Positions 34,117 to 44,733 of a stretch of 64,000 nucleotides of DNA are shown one piece after another. The DNA is taken from assembly GCF_000236705.1 (NCBI RefSeq), contig NC_016599.1, positions 2,480,001 through 2,544,000 on the forward strand. Reading direction: 5' to 3'. The notes under the pieces are model-generated. The model did not search any database. It was given only the letters and a program-made list of their open reading frames with translations, and was not told the origin of the DNA. Each line of letters opens with the position of its first letter. Within the stretch, counting starts at the first letter, position 1. A program made the position numbers and the translations under genes. This DNA is from Owenweeksia hongkongensis DSM 17368 (GTDB lineage Bacteria > Bacteroidota > Bacteroidia > Flavobacteriales > Schleiferiaceae).

Positions 34117-36288
34117 TTATTTCTCAGCAACCTCTGAGTTTTCACTTGCCGAAGGCAATTTTTCATAGCCCATATTCCAGAACATGAAAGACCACTTATC
34201 GGCCTGCTCCTGAATTATTTTATCGGTTGGTTTTCCAGCTCCGTGTCCGGCATTGGTTTCAATTCTAATCAACACTGGATTATTTCCTGCATGGCAATGT
34301 TGCAGCTCTGCAGCAAACTTAAAGCTATGTGCTGGTACCACACGGTCATCATGATCTCCAGTAGTTACCATAGTGGCTGGGTACTCCGTTCCTTTCTTCA
34401 AATTATGATAAGGGGAATAGCCATACAAGTAGTCAAACATTTCTTTGCTGTCTTCTGCCGTACCGTAATCATAAGCCCACCCCGCCCCAGCGGTAAACTT
34501 ATTGTAGCGAAGCATATCCAAAACCCCAACTGCCGGGAAAGCTACTTTCATCAAGCTTGGACGCTGAGTCATTGTAGCTCCTACAAGCAAACCTCCGTTT
34601 GAACCACCCGCTACAGCGAGCTTTTCGGAACTGGTATACTTTTCAGAAATAAGATATTCAGCGGCAGCTATAAAATCGTCAAACACATTTTGCTTGTTCA
34701 TTTTTGTACCTGTAGTATGCCACTTCTCTCCATACTCACCACCTCCACGAAGGTTGGCGACAGCCATAATTCCACCATTTTCAAGAAGCACAATTGTAGA
34801 AGTGCTAAAGCTTGGCGTAAGACTTACATTAAAACCACCATATCCATAAAGGTAGGTTGGATTAGTTCCGTCCAATTTCAAACCTTTTTTGTGCGTAATA
34901 ATCATTGGTATTTTGGTGCCATCTTTAGAAGTATAAAATACCTGCTTTGACTCATAATTAGCTGGGTCAAACTTCACACCTGACTTTTTGTAAACTTCTG
35001 AAGTTCCATCAGCAATGTTGTATTTGAAAATAGTAGAAGGATACACATAGTTAGTAAAGCTGTAATACAGAACAGTGTCTTCCATACGGCCACCAAAACC
35101 ACCTGCGGAGCCCAGAGCCGGAAGTTCAATTTCCTTCTCCATTTTGCCATCAAGGCTATACTGATAAACACGGTCAGTAGCATCAATCATGTAGCTGGCA
35201 AAAAACTTACCTCCAGCAGAACCTACGCTAAGCACGTTTTCAGTCTCGGCAATTAAATCTTTCCAGTTAGCTGGAGAAGGATTGGCAATATTGGTTGTAA
35301 CCAAACGACCATTTGGAGCGTTCAGGTTTGTTTTGATAAAAATCTTATCACCTTCGGTGTGAATTACACTGTTGTTGTTTTCAAAATTATCAACCACATT
35401 CACAATCTTACTATCTGCTTTTCTAAGGTCTTTGATGTAAAGTTCATTTCCACTTGTAGAAGTGGCTGCGCTTATCACCAGATAATTATTGTCTTCTGTA
35501 ACATATCCTCCAATATATCTACGAGGAGTGATGTCTCCACCAAAAATCAACTCGTCAGTAGACTGCTCAGTTCCTAACTTGTGATAAAACAACTTGTGAT
35601 ATTGAGTAAGCCCTGAAAGAGCACTACCATCTTTTGGTTTGTCATAGCTGCTGTAGTAAAAGCCATCATTGTTTAACCAAGAAACCCCTGAGAATTTCAC
35701 ATCAATCAATGTGTCCTCAATTTGCTCTTTGGTTTCAGCGTTTAGTACAATCACTTTTCTCCAGTCAGATCCACCTTCAGAAATTTGGTAAGCCACCATG
35801 CTTCCATCTTCTGTAAAGCTAAGCCCCGCCAGAGATGTAGTGCCGTCTTCTGAAAATTTGTTTGGATCTAAAAAAACTTCTGGAGTTCCTTCTTCACCTT
35901 TTTGACGATATAATACTGACTGGTTTTGTAGCCCATCATTTTTGTAGAAATACGTGTACTCACCTCTTACAAATGGTGCAGAGTACTTTTCATAATTCCA
36001 AAGATCGGTAAGTCTATCATTGATATCCTTGCGGTATGGAATCTCTTTCAGGTAGTCAAAGGTCACTTTGTTTTCTGCCTTTACCCAAGCTTCTGTTTCG
36101 GCAGAAGTATCATTTTCTAACCAACGATAAGGGTCTGGCACTTTGGTGCCAAAATACTCATCCACTACTGTGGTGTCACGCATTGTATTAGGATAACTCA
36201 AAGCTGTTTCTTTTTTTTCAACTTGCTGATTACAGGCCATCAAAATAGAAGATGCCATAACTACAGAAAGTACTTTTTTTGTTTTCAT
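34117..36288 (-). CDS. Prolyl oligopeptidase (S9A) lipoprotein
   Basis: Cleaves peptides after proline. A lipoprotein signal ends SSILMAC (Cys19), so the enzyme is membrane-anchored in the periplasm or at the surface. The seven-bladed propeller spans ~75-430 and the alpha/beta hydrolase the remainder. The catalytic triad is Ser563 in GGSNGG, the Asp of GDHDDRVVP (645-650 region) and His682 in NAGHG. At 723 residues the length is normal. It is monocistronic with its own terminator. Confidence 0.95.
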   Translation of the reverse strand: MKTKKVLSVVMASSILMACNQQVEKKETALSYPNTMRDTTVVDEYFGTKVPDPYRWLENDTSAETEAWVKAENKVTFDYLKEIPYRKDINDRLTDLWNYEKYSAPFVRGEYTYFYKNDGLQNQSVLYRQKGEEGTPEVFLDPNKFSEDGTTSLAGLSFTEDGSMVAYQISEGGSDWRKVIVLNAETKEQIEDTLIDVKFSGVSWLNNDGFYYSSYDKPKDGSALSGLTQYHKLFYHKLGTEQSTDELIFGGDITPRRYIGGYVTEDNNYLVISAATSTSGNELYIKDLRKADSKIVNVVDNFENNNSVIHTEGDKIFIKTNLNAPNGRLVTTNIANPSPANWKDLIAETENVLSVGSAGGKFFASYMIDATDRVYQYSLDGKMEKEIELPALGSAGGFGGRMEDTVLYYSFTNYVYPSTIFKYNIADGTSEVYKKSGVKFDPANYESKQVFYTSKDGTKIPMIITHKKGLKLDGTNPTYLYGYGGFNVSLTPSFSTSTIVLLENGGIMAVANLRGGGEYGEKWHTTGTKMNKQNVFDDFIAAAEYLISEKYTSSEKLAVAGGSNGGLLVGATMTQRPSLMKVAFPAVGVLDMLRYNKFTAGAGWAYDYGTAEDSKEMFDYLYGYSPYHNLKKGTEYPATMVTTGDHDDRVVPAHSFKFAAELQHCHAGNNPVLIRIETNAGHGAGKPTDKIIQEQADKWSFMFWNMGYEKLPSASENSEVAEK

Positions 36289-36363
36289 AAAATTTTAAAA
36301 ATTGAGGTTCGCACAGTAGCAAAAGTCAAAGGACGAACAAATATACACCTTTGTATAAGTCAT

Positions 36364-36394
36364 AAAAAAACGCCCCAGCCAGATGACTGAGGCG
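36364..36394 (-). terminator. Terminator of the giant T9SS gene
   Basis: CGCCCCAG (36371-36378) pairs with CTGAGGCG (36387-36394) with one mismatch. On the minus strand a run of seven Ts follows. Confidence 0.8.
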
Positions 36395-36420
36395 CTTCCA
36401 TTTACCTATTTAAAAGGGGG

Positions 36421-39400
36421 TTACATTTTTGTTACTTGACGAACTACCATACCTCTATTTGTAAATACCTTAATGGTATAAACTCCTTTAGGCATCGCTG
36501 TCAGGTCAATAGTTGCTTTCTTCGTATCCTCAAACTCGGAACTAATTAGCAACTTTCCGCTAAGGCCATAAACCTGTACATTCATGTCTTTCATATCCTC
36601 TCCAGTCATCTCGATTGTAAGATTTCCAGATGTTGGGTTAGGATACATCACCAAGTTACTGGCTACGTAATCCTTAAGACCTACCGTACAATCTTCCACA
36701 TAAAGTGAAACCTCAGCACTATCCATACCGCAAGCATTGCTCACCACGTATCTCAGTACGTAAGATTGACCTGCTACTACAGCTCCTGGATTAAACATGC
36801 TACCTGACAGACCTCCTGACGCACTCACCTCTTTCCAAGTACCACCGGTTGTAGCAGTGGCGTCAAGCAAAGTATTAAGATCCAGAGGGCTGGCATCGTT
36901 ACAAATAGTATCATTGGCAAAAGTTCCCGCAGAAACACCCGCACTTACCACTACAGTTACAGTAGCACTATCAGCTGGACATATGCCGGCTGCAGTATAG
37001 TAGGTAAACCTGTAGGTACCTACGCTTACGCCTGATACAAAGAATGAATTTCCAACAAGTGCTCCTGAATTATCAACATCTATCCAAGAACCACCAGGGG
37101 CAGAACCAGGTAGCAATGGTCTAAGCGGTAGGGCTGTTTGCGAAGTACATGCACTTGCAGTAGTGTCCATACCAGCCGTATTAGGTGAAGCCACTGTTAC
37201 GGTAATCGTTGCACTATCACCAGGACATCCTGAAGCAGAAGGCAATGCATACGTAAAGTTATATACTCCAGTGCTTACCATGGAAGCATCAAACATACCG
37301 GAAGTACTCATGGCTCCAGTAGCATCATCATCGTACCATGTTCCGCCCATATCAAATGATCCTAAGTAGCTACTTAAATCTACCATAGTATTAGAACCAC
37401 AAACACTTACAGAATCGCTGGTTCCAGCATTTGTGCCAGAAACAATAACTCCAAAAGTAGAATCTGGAGCGCTTAAACATGCTGCACTTACCTTCATATC
37501 GTATAGATAATACAATCTGGTAGGCCCAAAATCCGAACTATCTACACTCAGAATATTTGGTGCTCCGTATGGGAAATTAGCTCCTGCTGTTGGCCTCCAC
37601 AAAATACCAGTTCCGCTAATTGGAATAGTATTTATAAAGTAGTTACCTGGACTTAGATAAATACCTATTTCCTTGGCAGATGTATCTCCAGCGGTGAAAC
37701 TAATCAGATTACTAACCTGAAGGGTATCGGTACGCTGTGCATCCTGAATAGCCACTACAAAATCAAGTGGTCCATTAACCGCAAATACTGCTGAGTCAAT
37801 TCTTACGTCCTGAGCAACACTAATGTATTGACCATTTGTAAAGTTGGCAGTGGGATATGCATTCACACTCAAGCTCTGAGAAGGACCAGCGGTTATGCTG
37901 GGCCCTGAGCTTAAAATTGCTTGAGCCACAAACTGCGTGGTAGCACTAATAGTGGTGCTCAATGTTGTACCATAACCTTCTACCCTATTTTGTGGATTAA
38001 ACCATACAATGTCGGTTCCAGACTGTGTTGCCATTAAGTTAACCACACCTGAGCCACAAATTGTATCTGGTGTTAAGGTAGGCGTAGTCAAACCAACGCA
38101 ACTTAAACAAGCCTGAATCTCTACTGTAAACAAGGCAGAGTCAGAAGGACAAGTGGCTGTAGCTACCGTAGTGTAGTAAACTTGGTAAGTACCTGCGGTA
38201 AGCAAAGTAGGGTCAAACATATTACCTGAAATGGCTGCCGATGCATTTGAAGAAACAAATGTTCCTCCTAGATCAGCCCCCTGAGAAAGGTAAGTTGTTA
38301 AATCCTCAGCCGAACCATTATCACATAAAATAAGCGACTGATCAGAACCTGCACTTAAACCTCTGATGTAAGACGTAGCTAAAACTGGAGCTCCAAGGCA
38401 AACTTTGGTTGCCACCAAGTCAAAGGTATAATAGATCCTTGCCTGACTTGAGAAGTTTGTACTGTCAATTGACATCAATCCAGCTAGAACATATGGATAA
38501 GAAGCACCGCCTGTCGCTCTAAACAACTGTCCCGTTCCTCCTGTAAATTCTACATTTATGAAATAACTTCCAGGCAAAAGCACAGCGCCTACAGATACTT
38601 GATAATCTCCAGTAGCTGAACCCGTGGTGAAAGTTTTGCCTCGCTGAACCAAAGTTCCTCCGTTTGCTGGATCATCTGTCCATATCCTAAGGTTTGCTTC
38701 CACCACCCCATTTGCATTCACGGTCATACTATCTATTCTCACAGTATCTAAAATGGAAATCCACTGACCGTTGCTGAAGTATCCGTAACCAGCGGTAACA
38801 ATACTTGAAAGAGGTCCAACATGGCCTGTAACAGAAGTTGGCGCAGCCTCAATTAGTGATAAGGTGGTATCTGAATTTGTGATTATACGAAGTGTATCTC
38901 CCGCATTTGTAATTTGACCTAGAGCTGTGTCTAGATAAACTACACTGCTTCCCGTATTACTGGTAAAACCAGTAAAGCCTGGAGCACAAATCGTATCGTT
39001 AGGAATATTAGATGTAAATGGGCTACAACCAGCAACCGCAGGTTGATAAATACTCACATTATCTAAAAAAGCGTTATCTCCATTTGCGGTACCAGTACCT
39101 ATGGCATACTTGTTAGCCCCCTGAAATTTCACAGAAAACATAGTACCGGTATAGGCCGAAATATCTATAGACATTCGTGCACAAACGTCTCCAGTACTGG
39201 CACTAGCATGATAGTCAGGAGTTACCTGATCCGTATCATTTATTAGTACTCTAAACCAGTTATACCCTTGACCATAAGAATATTCTTGGCGAAGGTCAAA
39301 CTCAAGCATTAGCGTCCCCGTATTTGCAGTAGCATCCACCAGTAGTAATGCTTGGCTATGCTTAGTGGTATTCACAACCCATGCCTGATTAACAGAGGTT

Positions 39401-42400
39401 CCAGTACTCGAAGAGCTTCCGCTCCAGCCCGCAGATGAACCTCCTGTAAACAGGATCGCGTTGGTACTAGCACAACCAAAAGTATCCACGGCAGCAAAGG
39501 CATCAGAGCCACTGCTAATGGCCATATCATTTGTAGCCCCCTCAAAATCTTCGGTATAGGGTACAGTCACCGGGACAGGGAATGTAATAAAAGATTCTGG
39601 CCCTGCCCATACACTCACATCAGTCAATCCACAACTATCTTGTAAGTAAAAATCGTAGGCAGTATTAGGAGTAAGCCCTGTAATAGTATAGAAAGTATCT
39701 ACCACTCCTGTAACTAATGTTCCTGTTCCTGCTGTAAACCCTGCTGTTCCATATTCTATATTATAATGTTGACCTGTTCCTGGGGTCCAGTATACCGTTG
39801 CACTATCCGCGTATACATTAGCCACCATAAGAACCGAAGAAGGGACACATGAAGCTGGGGCATATTCATCAGCACCTATATCCGGAGCTGTTAAGGAACG
39901 AACATCATTGTCAATATCGACCAACACTCCTACTGTAGCATCTCCTGAGTTATTCGCAATAGTTCCCAAGAGGTGCAGATCTGTTGCTCCGTAAAAAATT
40001 GGATCTCCTTCTATAGAATTAACATTCTTGGTAAGATCACCTCCCTGCCATAATGCTAAGTCTGCATATACAGTTGGTCCAACATCAAACGCATTTGCAC
40101 CTGTACTGAAATAAATATTGTAGTCTAATACATCTGTAGCGGTTAGAGCATCATCCGATTCAAATGCAAAATCACCGATAGACACAAAAATGTTATTTCT
40201 TACATCCAGATTAATTTGATCGTTTATTCGGATAGCTGGTTCTCCTACTACACTATTATGGTATACCTCTGTACTTTCAAAGTCATTTAGATACATACCG
40301 TAATCACCTGTACTAGTTATCATGTTATTTACCACCCGCGAATTGCTTGTAGGAGTAAAGCCATCGTTACCATCCACAATATAAAGGCCATAGTCGGGTA
40401 CATTTATTACATTTTCCTCAAATACAAAATTGTTTATATCAAATGTATAAAGTCCATCTGCTGCTGTACCTCGCGAGGTCTCCATAGTGTTACCAACGCA
40501 TGTAAAATCCTGAATTTCGTCAACATAAATTCCTGCAGCATAGAAGTTTCGAATCACTGTATTAGTAACATTATAATCCTTTGAGTAAGTTCCTGAACCT
40601 ACACCTTCAAAATTCATTGCGTAATACCCTCCAATAATAAGGCAGTTGTTGATTGTAAGTCCATCCACATCCGCTCCTTCTGTAAGGTCATTAATATAGC
40701 TATTAGATACCAATACCGCACTGACATCAGTGGAGGTTGAAGTTGAGTCCATAGCAATAATGCAATTATCTATGGTAACTGTGTCTGAGTTATCAATCAG
40801 CAATACACCCCATGCCTCTGAAGAAGCCTGATTTGCAATCAGCATATTTTGAAGGGTAACATGAGAAGTGTTTTCGATAATCACGGTTCCTTGCTCACCA
40901 TTGCCGTCCCATACAAGAGTGTCGCCTCCCACACCATTAAAAGTTATGGTGTTACTCACAGAAGTTCCTGGCACCCCATTTAAATGGAGTTGATCAACAT
41001 ACAGACCTGCTTGAACATTAAAGGTAACTGCTGATGATATACCACAATTATTAAGATCATATGCCGCTTCTGCAAATGTATTGTAGTTGGTGCCTCCTGT
41101 TGGCTGTGCTCCATTAATCGTATAAGTACCGGATAAAACGACAGCACATGGTGTCATAAAGGTATACGGGCCAACCCAACCACTTACGTCCCCAACAGCA
41201 CAGCTATCTCTCACATAAAATTCATAAGTAGTTAGCGAACTTAGACTCCCGATTGAAACTGTATCGTTTATAGCATTCACCATAGTTCCTGTGCCAGGTG
41301 TAAAACCCGTTGTACCGTACTCTACATTCCAATTGGAGGCACCACCAGTCGTCCAATACAAATCGGCACCCGTACTCGTTATATTCGTTGCGCCTAGTGC
41401 CGTAGGATTAGGGCAACTTATACATGCACTTACTTCTACTAAGTCTATTGACATATCTCCAGTAAACCCAGAAACACTATCCAATTGATGAAACTGGATA
41501 TATATTGTTTGACCAATATAAGCACTTAGGTCGGCCCCTATATTTACCCATGGATCGCTTCCGCTTGTTTGGTACTGGCCCGCCCAGGTAAACACCGGTG
41601 TAAAAGGACCTGTAGCTGATGTTCCCACACCTACGGTAAGCCTTCCCATATTAGCACCATAGGCATGCATCCAAAAAGATAGCTCAGCATCTCCCATTGC
41701 CGTAGTAAGATCAATCGCTGGTGATACCACCTGACCTGAACTTACTGATGTATTGGAAGCTTCAAAGTTCATAAAGCTTCCTGCAGGACCACTATGCTCG
41801 TCATCCGGCCCAGTGTTAGAGGAAGTAGGCGCACCTGGGATTTCCCAAGTATCATTGCCACCATTGATATCGCCCGTCCAACCATTAACTGCGTCAAATT
41901 CTTCAGTAAAAACCACAATAGGATTACCAACAGTACAGCTGAGCGGCATAGGTGGGGTGAACCCTGTCTTAAAGCCAAATGGCCCAACCCAACTACTCAC
42001 GTTTCCAACGGCACAACTATCTCGCACATAAAATTCGTAAGCGGTGGCCGCTGTAAGTCCACTTACAGATACGGTATCATTAGTGGCATTGGTCAGGGTA
42101 CCAGTGCCAGGTGTAAAACCACTAAGTCCATACTCTACATTCCAGTCTGTAGCGCCACCTGCGGTCCAATATAAATCTACACCAGTAGCAGTAGCATTAG
42201 AAACACCTAAGGCGCTAGGAGCGTTACATGAAACCAGTGTAAACGCGATTGAAAATTGAAATGGATCACTATCCCAACGATCATCCCACTCCAGATAGTA
42301 AGTCGTTCCATTTGTTACAGCAAGTCCAATCACGGCAGATGCAAATCCATCAGCTGAAGTACAAGCATCATCATCTGCCCCTACTTGGGTGAGCGAACCA

Positions 42401-43317
42401 CATGATCCATCGTAAACCCAAAGTCTAGTATCATTTCCCGAAAGGCCACATGCACTTATATCTAAAAGCCCATTACCTGGAGCTGTCCATTGATACCAGT
42501 TTGCATTTGTGGCAGTTCCACAGTTATTACACCCTCCTCCCGAAGTTGGGCCTGCAGCCCAATAAGTACCACCAGCTGTTAAAATAGTTGCTGTTGCACA
42601 AGTATTATTTAAACCAAAAACAATGGGACCCACCCAGCCTGAAGAATTTCCTACTCCACAACTATCACGAACATAAAATTCATAAACTGAGTTTGCGGTT
42701 AAACCTGTTAATGTAATTGAGTCGTTTGTTGCATTTACAATGGTGCCACTCCCAGGGGAAAAGCCAATTAAGCCATATTCAACATCCCAATTACTAGCAC
42801 CTCCAGAAGTCCAATAAATATCTGCTGTAGTAGCCGTATTGCTTTCTACCCCTAAAGCTGAAGGTGGTAAACAACTAACAGCGGTAAATGTGAAATTAAA
42901 CTGGAAAGCAGCAGTACTCCATCGATTGTCCCATTCCAAATAATACGTTGTTCCGTTTGTAATAGGAATAGCAGTGACAGCTGAAGCAAACCCATCAGAA
43001 CTTGTACACGCATCATCATCAGCGGCCACTTGGGTAAGACCTGCACATGTTCCTGAATACACCCAGAGCCTCGTGTCGGTAGCAGTCAGCCCGCAGGCGC
43101 TGACATCCAACAGTCCATCCGCTGTAGCGGTCCATTGATACCAGTTGGCATCGGTAGCAGAACCACAATTATAGCACCCCCCACCTGTGGATGGTCCCGG
43201 GGCCGATATTGTGCCGTTTGAAGTTATTAATGTTGCCGTGGCGCAAGTATTTTGCGCTACAATGACCTGACAATAGCTGATAATCAACATTGTCATTAGA
43301 AGTATTCTTCTCCTCAT
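36421..43317 (-). CDS. Giant T9SS type A multidomain surface protein, 2298 aa
   Basis: Signal peptide of 22 residues. Two near-identical Cys-rich modules (about 23-148 and 236-370; NWYQWTA, DTRLWVY, TYYLEWD) are each followed by a fibronectin type III domain (YWTSGGASNWDVEYG). Next come a MAM/jelly-roll-like domain (~455-640), another Fn3, a right-handed beta-helix (~730-1150; DIGADEYA at its end), a further Fn3 and a second jelly-roll. Two paired domains beginning CxGL/CxxF lead to four ~80-residue repeats (GGTWYDDDATGAM, CPxDSA) up to ~2215. A type A sorting domain closes it (LVMYPNPTSGNLTIEM ... MPKGVYTIKVF). It is probably a secreted adhesin or glycan-binding scaffold; no catalytic residue set was found. 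Confidence 0.88.
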   Translation of the reverse strand: MRRRILLMTMLIISYCQVIVAQNTCATATLITSNGTISAPGPSTGGGCYNCGSATDANWYQWTATADGLLDVSACGLTATDTRLWVYSGTCAGLTQVAADDDACTSSDGFASAVTAIPITNGTTYYLEWDNRWSTAAFQFNFTFTAVSCLPPSALGVESNTATTADIYWTSGGASNWDVEYGLIGFSPGSGTIVNATNDSITLTGLTANSVYEFYVRDSCGVGNSSGWVGPIVFGLNNTCATATILTAGGTYWAAGPTSGGGCNNCGTATNANWYQWTAPGNGLLDISACGLSGNDTRLWVYDGSCGSLTQVGADDDACTSADGFASAVIGLAVTNGTTYYLEWDDRWDSDPFQFSIAFTLVSCNAPSALGVSNATATGVDLYWTAGGATDWNVEYGLSGFTPGTGTLTNATNDTVSVSGLTAATAYEFYVRDSCAVGNVSSWVGPFGFKTGFTPPMPLSCTVGNPIVVFTEEFDAVNGWTGDINGGNDTWEIPGAPTSSNTGPDDEHSGPAGSFMNFEASNTSVSSGQVVSPAIDLTTAMGDAELSFWMHAYGANMGRLTVGVGTSATGPFTPVFTWAGQYQTSGSDPWVNIGADLSAYIGQTIYIQFHQLDSVSGFTGDMSIDLVEVSACISCPNPTALGATNITSTGADLYWTTGGASNWNVEYGTTGFTPGTGTMVNAINDTVSIGSLSSLTTYEFYVRDSCAVGDVSGWVGPYTFMTPCAVVLSGTYTINGAQPTGGTNYNTFAEAAYDLNNCGISSAVTFNVQAGLYVDQLHLNGVPGTSVSNTITFNGVGGDTLVWDGNGEQGTVIIENTSHVTLQNMLIANQASSEAWGVLLIDNSDTVTIDNCIIAMDSTSTSTDVSAVLVSNSYINDLTEGADVDGLTINNCLIIGGYYAMNFEGVGSGTYSKDYNVTNTVIRNFYAAGIYVDEIQDFTCVGNTMETSRGTAADGLYTFDINNFVFEENVINVPDYGLYIVDGNDGFTPTSNSRVVNNMITSTGDYGMYLNDFESTEVYHNSVVGEPAIRINDQINLDVRNNIFVSIGDFAFESDDALTATDVLDYNIYFSTGANAFDVGPTVYADLALWQGGDLTKNVNSIEGDPIFYGATDLHLLGTIANNSGDATVGVLVDIDNDVRSLTAPDIGADEYAPASCVPSSVLMVANVYADSATVYWTPGTGQHYNIEYGTAGFTAGTGTLVTGVVDTFYTITGLTPNTAYDFYLQDSCGLTDVSVWAGPESFITFPVPVTVPYTEDFEGATNDMAISSGSDAFAAVDTFGCASTNAILFTGGSSAGWSGSSSSTGTSVNQAWVVNTTKHSQALLLVDATANTGTLMLEFDLRQEYSYGQGYNWFRVLINDTDQVTPDYHASASTGDVCARMSIDISAYTGTMFSVKFQGANKYAIGTGTANGDNAFLDNVSIYQPAVAGCSPFTSNIPNDTICAPGFTGFTSNTGSSVVYLDTALGQITNAGDTLRIITNSDTTLSLIEAAPTSVTGHVGPLSSIVTAGYGYFSNGQWISILDTVRIDSMTVNANGVVEANLRIWTDDPANGGTLVQRGKTFTTGSATGDYQVSVGAVLLPGSYFINVEFTGGTGQLFRATGGASYPYVLAGLMSIDSTNFSSQARIYYTFDLVATKVCLGAPVLATSYIRGLSAGSDQSLILCDNGSAEDLTTYLSQGADLGGTFVSSNASAAISGNMFDPTLLTAGTYQVYYTTVATATCPSDSALFTVEIQACLSCVGLTTPTLTPDTICGSGVVNLMATQSGTDIVWFNPQNRVEGYGTTLSTTISATTQFVAQAILSSGPSITAGPSQSLSVNAYPTANFTNGQYISVAQDVRIDSAVFAVNGPLDFVVAIQDAQRTDTLQVSNLISFTAGDTSAKEIGIYLSPGNYFINTIPISGTGILWRPTAGANFPYGAPNILSVDSSDFGPTRLYYLYDMKVSAACLSAPDSTFGVIVSGTNAGTSDSVSVCGSNTMVDLSSYLGSFDMGGTWYDDDATGAMSTSGMFDASMVSTGVYNFTYALPSASGCPGDSATITVTVASPNTAGMDTTASACTSQTALPLRPLLPGSAPGGSWIDVDNSGALVGNSFFVSGVSVGTYRFTYYTAAGICPADSATVTVVVSAGVSAGTFANDTICNDASPLDLNTLLDATATTGGTWKEVSASGGLSGSMFNPGAVVAGQSYVLRYVVSNACGMDSAEVSLYVEDCTVGLKDYVASNLVMYPNPTSGNLTIEMTGEDMKDMNVQVYGLSGKLLISSEFEDTKKATIDLTAMPKGVYTIKVFTNRGMVVRQVTKM

Positions 43318-43445
43318 AGCAAAAATTAGTTTTAGATTAAATAGAAAATGGTCTATTAAAGTACGTTATAAATCAGCACTTCAATAAACCACCCTAATAA
43401 ATTTCGACTAACTGCACCATTAAGCAGTTGAACTACAACTGTCTG

Positions 43446-44042
43446 TCATTTTTTTCTGTCAGCACCCCAAGTTAAGTAAGAGGTTTGCTGCTTTGCGCGA
43501 TTCGGCTCGGCCACTCTAAGAGGTTCACATTCCCTCAATGAGTTAACGCATTGAGATGGCAGTTTTTGATACAACTTTGTTCCTTCGGTTTTCCAAGCTA
43601 TCATTTCATCACTTACTTGCTTTATCACCTTGCCGGGATTGCCCACAACCAAGCTCCTTGGCGGAATAATAGTATCCGCTTTTATAAAGGAAAGTGCTCC
43701 TACTATAGATTCTTCCCCAAGCTCCACATTATCCATCAAAACTGAATTCATTCCCACCAAGCAATTGCGACCGATTTGAGCTCCATGAATAATAGCCCCA
43801 TGGCCAATGTGAGCACCTTCTTGCAAACGGAGAGAAACTCCTGGAAACATGTGAATAGTGCAGTTTTCCTGAACGTTGCATCCATCCTCAATAACGATTT
43901 CTCCCCAATCTCCTCGAATAGCGGCTCCGGGTCCAACGTAAACATCTTTACCAATATGTACATTGCCAATCACTGAGGCAGTTTTGTGAATAAACGCGCT
44001 CTCGTGAATTACAGGCTTAAAGCCTTCAAATTCGTAAATCAT
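43446..44042 (-). CDS. paaY: PaaY-like hexapeptide-repeat thioesterase
   Basis: A left-handed beta-helix of the gamma-carbonic anhydrase class: GNVHIGKDVYVGPGAAIRGD, HMFPG, HIGHGAIIHGAQIGRN, with metal-binding His residues. The C-terminal helical extension after NPGKVIKQVSDEMIAWK (EGTKLYQKLPSQCVNSLREC, then EPLR) matches PaaY, not the shorter carbonic anhydrases. PaaY hydrolyses dead-end CoA adducts formed when the phenylacetate ring intermediates stall. It is the last gene of the run unknown-paaI-pseudogene-paaJ-ydeI-paaY. Confidence 0.9.
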   Translation of the reverse strand: MIYEFEGFKPVIHESAFIHKTASVIGNVHIGKDVYVGPGAAIRGDWGEIVIEDGCNVQENCTIHMFPGVSLRLQEGAHIGHGAIIHGAQIGRNCLVGMNSVLMDNVELGEESIVGALSFIKADTIIPPRSLVVGNPGKVIKQVSDEMIAWKTEGTKLYQKLPSQCVNSLRECEPLRVAEPNRAKQQTSYLTWGADRKK

Positions 44043-44051
44043 AATGTGGTT

Positions 44052-44657
44052 TTACTTTCTATACTTATCGTGTAAGCCCAAGCCTTGCTCCAGTAAAGTC
44101 AGTGATTTCTCTAACCTACGCTGTTTGGTTACATCTTGTTTGGCACTTTCTATGTGCTCCACATATTCGCGCTGATGCGAAGGTGGTAAGCTTTCAAAAG
44201 TCTTCCGAGCCGCAGCATTGTTCTTCAAGGCTTCGTTTAACAACTCTGACGAATCATACTTCTTATCACGCTGATTGAAACCCTCAACTTGCTCTCCAGA
44301 TTCGTTCTTTTCAATAGCTTCCAAAACTAAACCTCGAAGACCCTCTTCATCCAAATCTTCGATGCTAGAAACATTGTACTTCCGCATAGATTTGGTCGTT
44401 TCGGCTGTAGCCTCCAGAAGGTTTTTAGGATCATTGAAAAGAGCGCCTTTGTGAAACCACATGGCCGCAAAATTTTTGAAAGCAACCATGCTCATCATTA
44501 TACCTTTATACTCAAAAGTTGGTGCGCCCCACTTTATGGTTTCTTCAACCTGAGGTGCTGTTTCCAAAACAACTTTTCGCACACGAGTAAGTATCGGGTG
44601 AGCAAAGTTGCTCTCTAGCCGAGCCAGATATTCGTCCGTGTTTTTGGGCTTTGCCAT
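44052..44657 (-). CDS. DUF1801 / YdeI-OmdA family protein
   Basis: An N-terminal DUF1801 domain (APQVEETIKWGAPTFEYKG) is joined to a C-terminal YdeI/OmdA helical region (LPPSHQREYVEHIESAKQDV, then TKQRRLEKSLTLL). 201 residues is the usual length. Function is unknown. The 9-bp spacing to paaY suggests cotranscription, though no phenylacetate role is known for the family. The 76-bp gap on its 5' side carries AATATT-type repeats. Confidence 0.85.
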   Translation of the reverse strand: MAKPKNTDEYLARLESNFAHPILTRVRKVVLETAPQVEETIKWGAPTFEYKGIMMSMVAFKNFAAMWFHKGALFNDPKNLLEATAETTKSMRKYNVSSIEDLDEEGLRGLVLEAIEKNESGEQVEGFNQRDKKYDSSELLNEALKNNAAARKTFESLPPSHQREYVEHIESAKQDVTKQRRLEKSLTLLEQGLGLHDKYRK

Positions 44658-44733
44658 TTAGTAGTGAAAAATTAAAATTGAATATTCTAAACCTCATCAA
44701 TTTAAAATATTCAATCTTACATATTAAATACTT

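Noticed and set aside
41753-42259. Overlapping plus-strand frames of 70-126 codons opposite the giant T9SS gene
   Set aside because: They mirror the repetitive Thr/Gly/Ser-rich coding sequence on the other strand and have no promoter or recognisable product.
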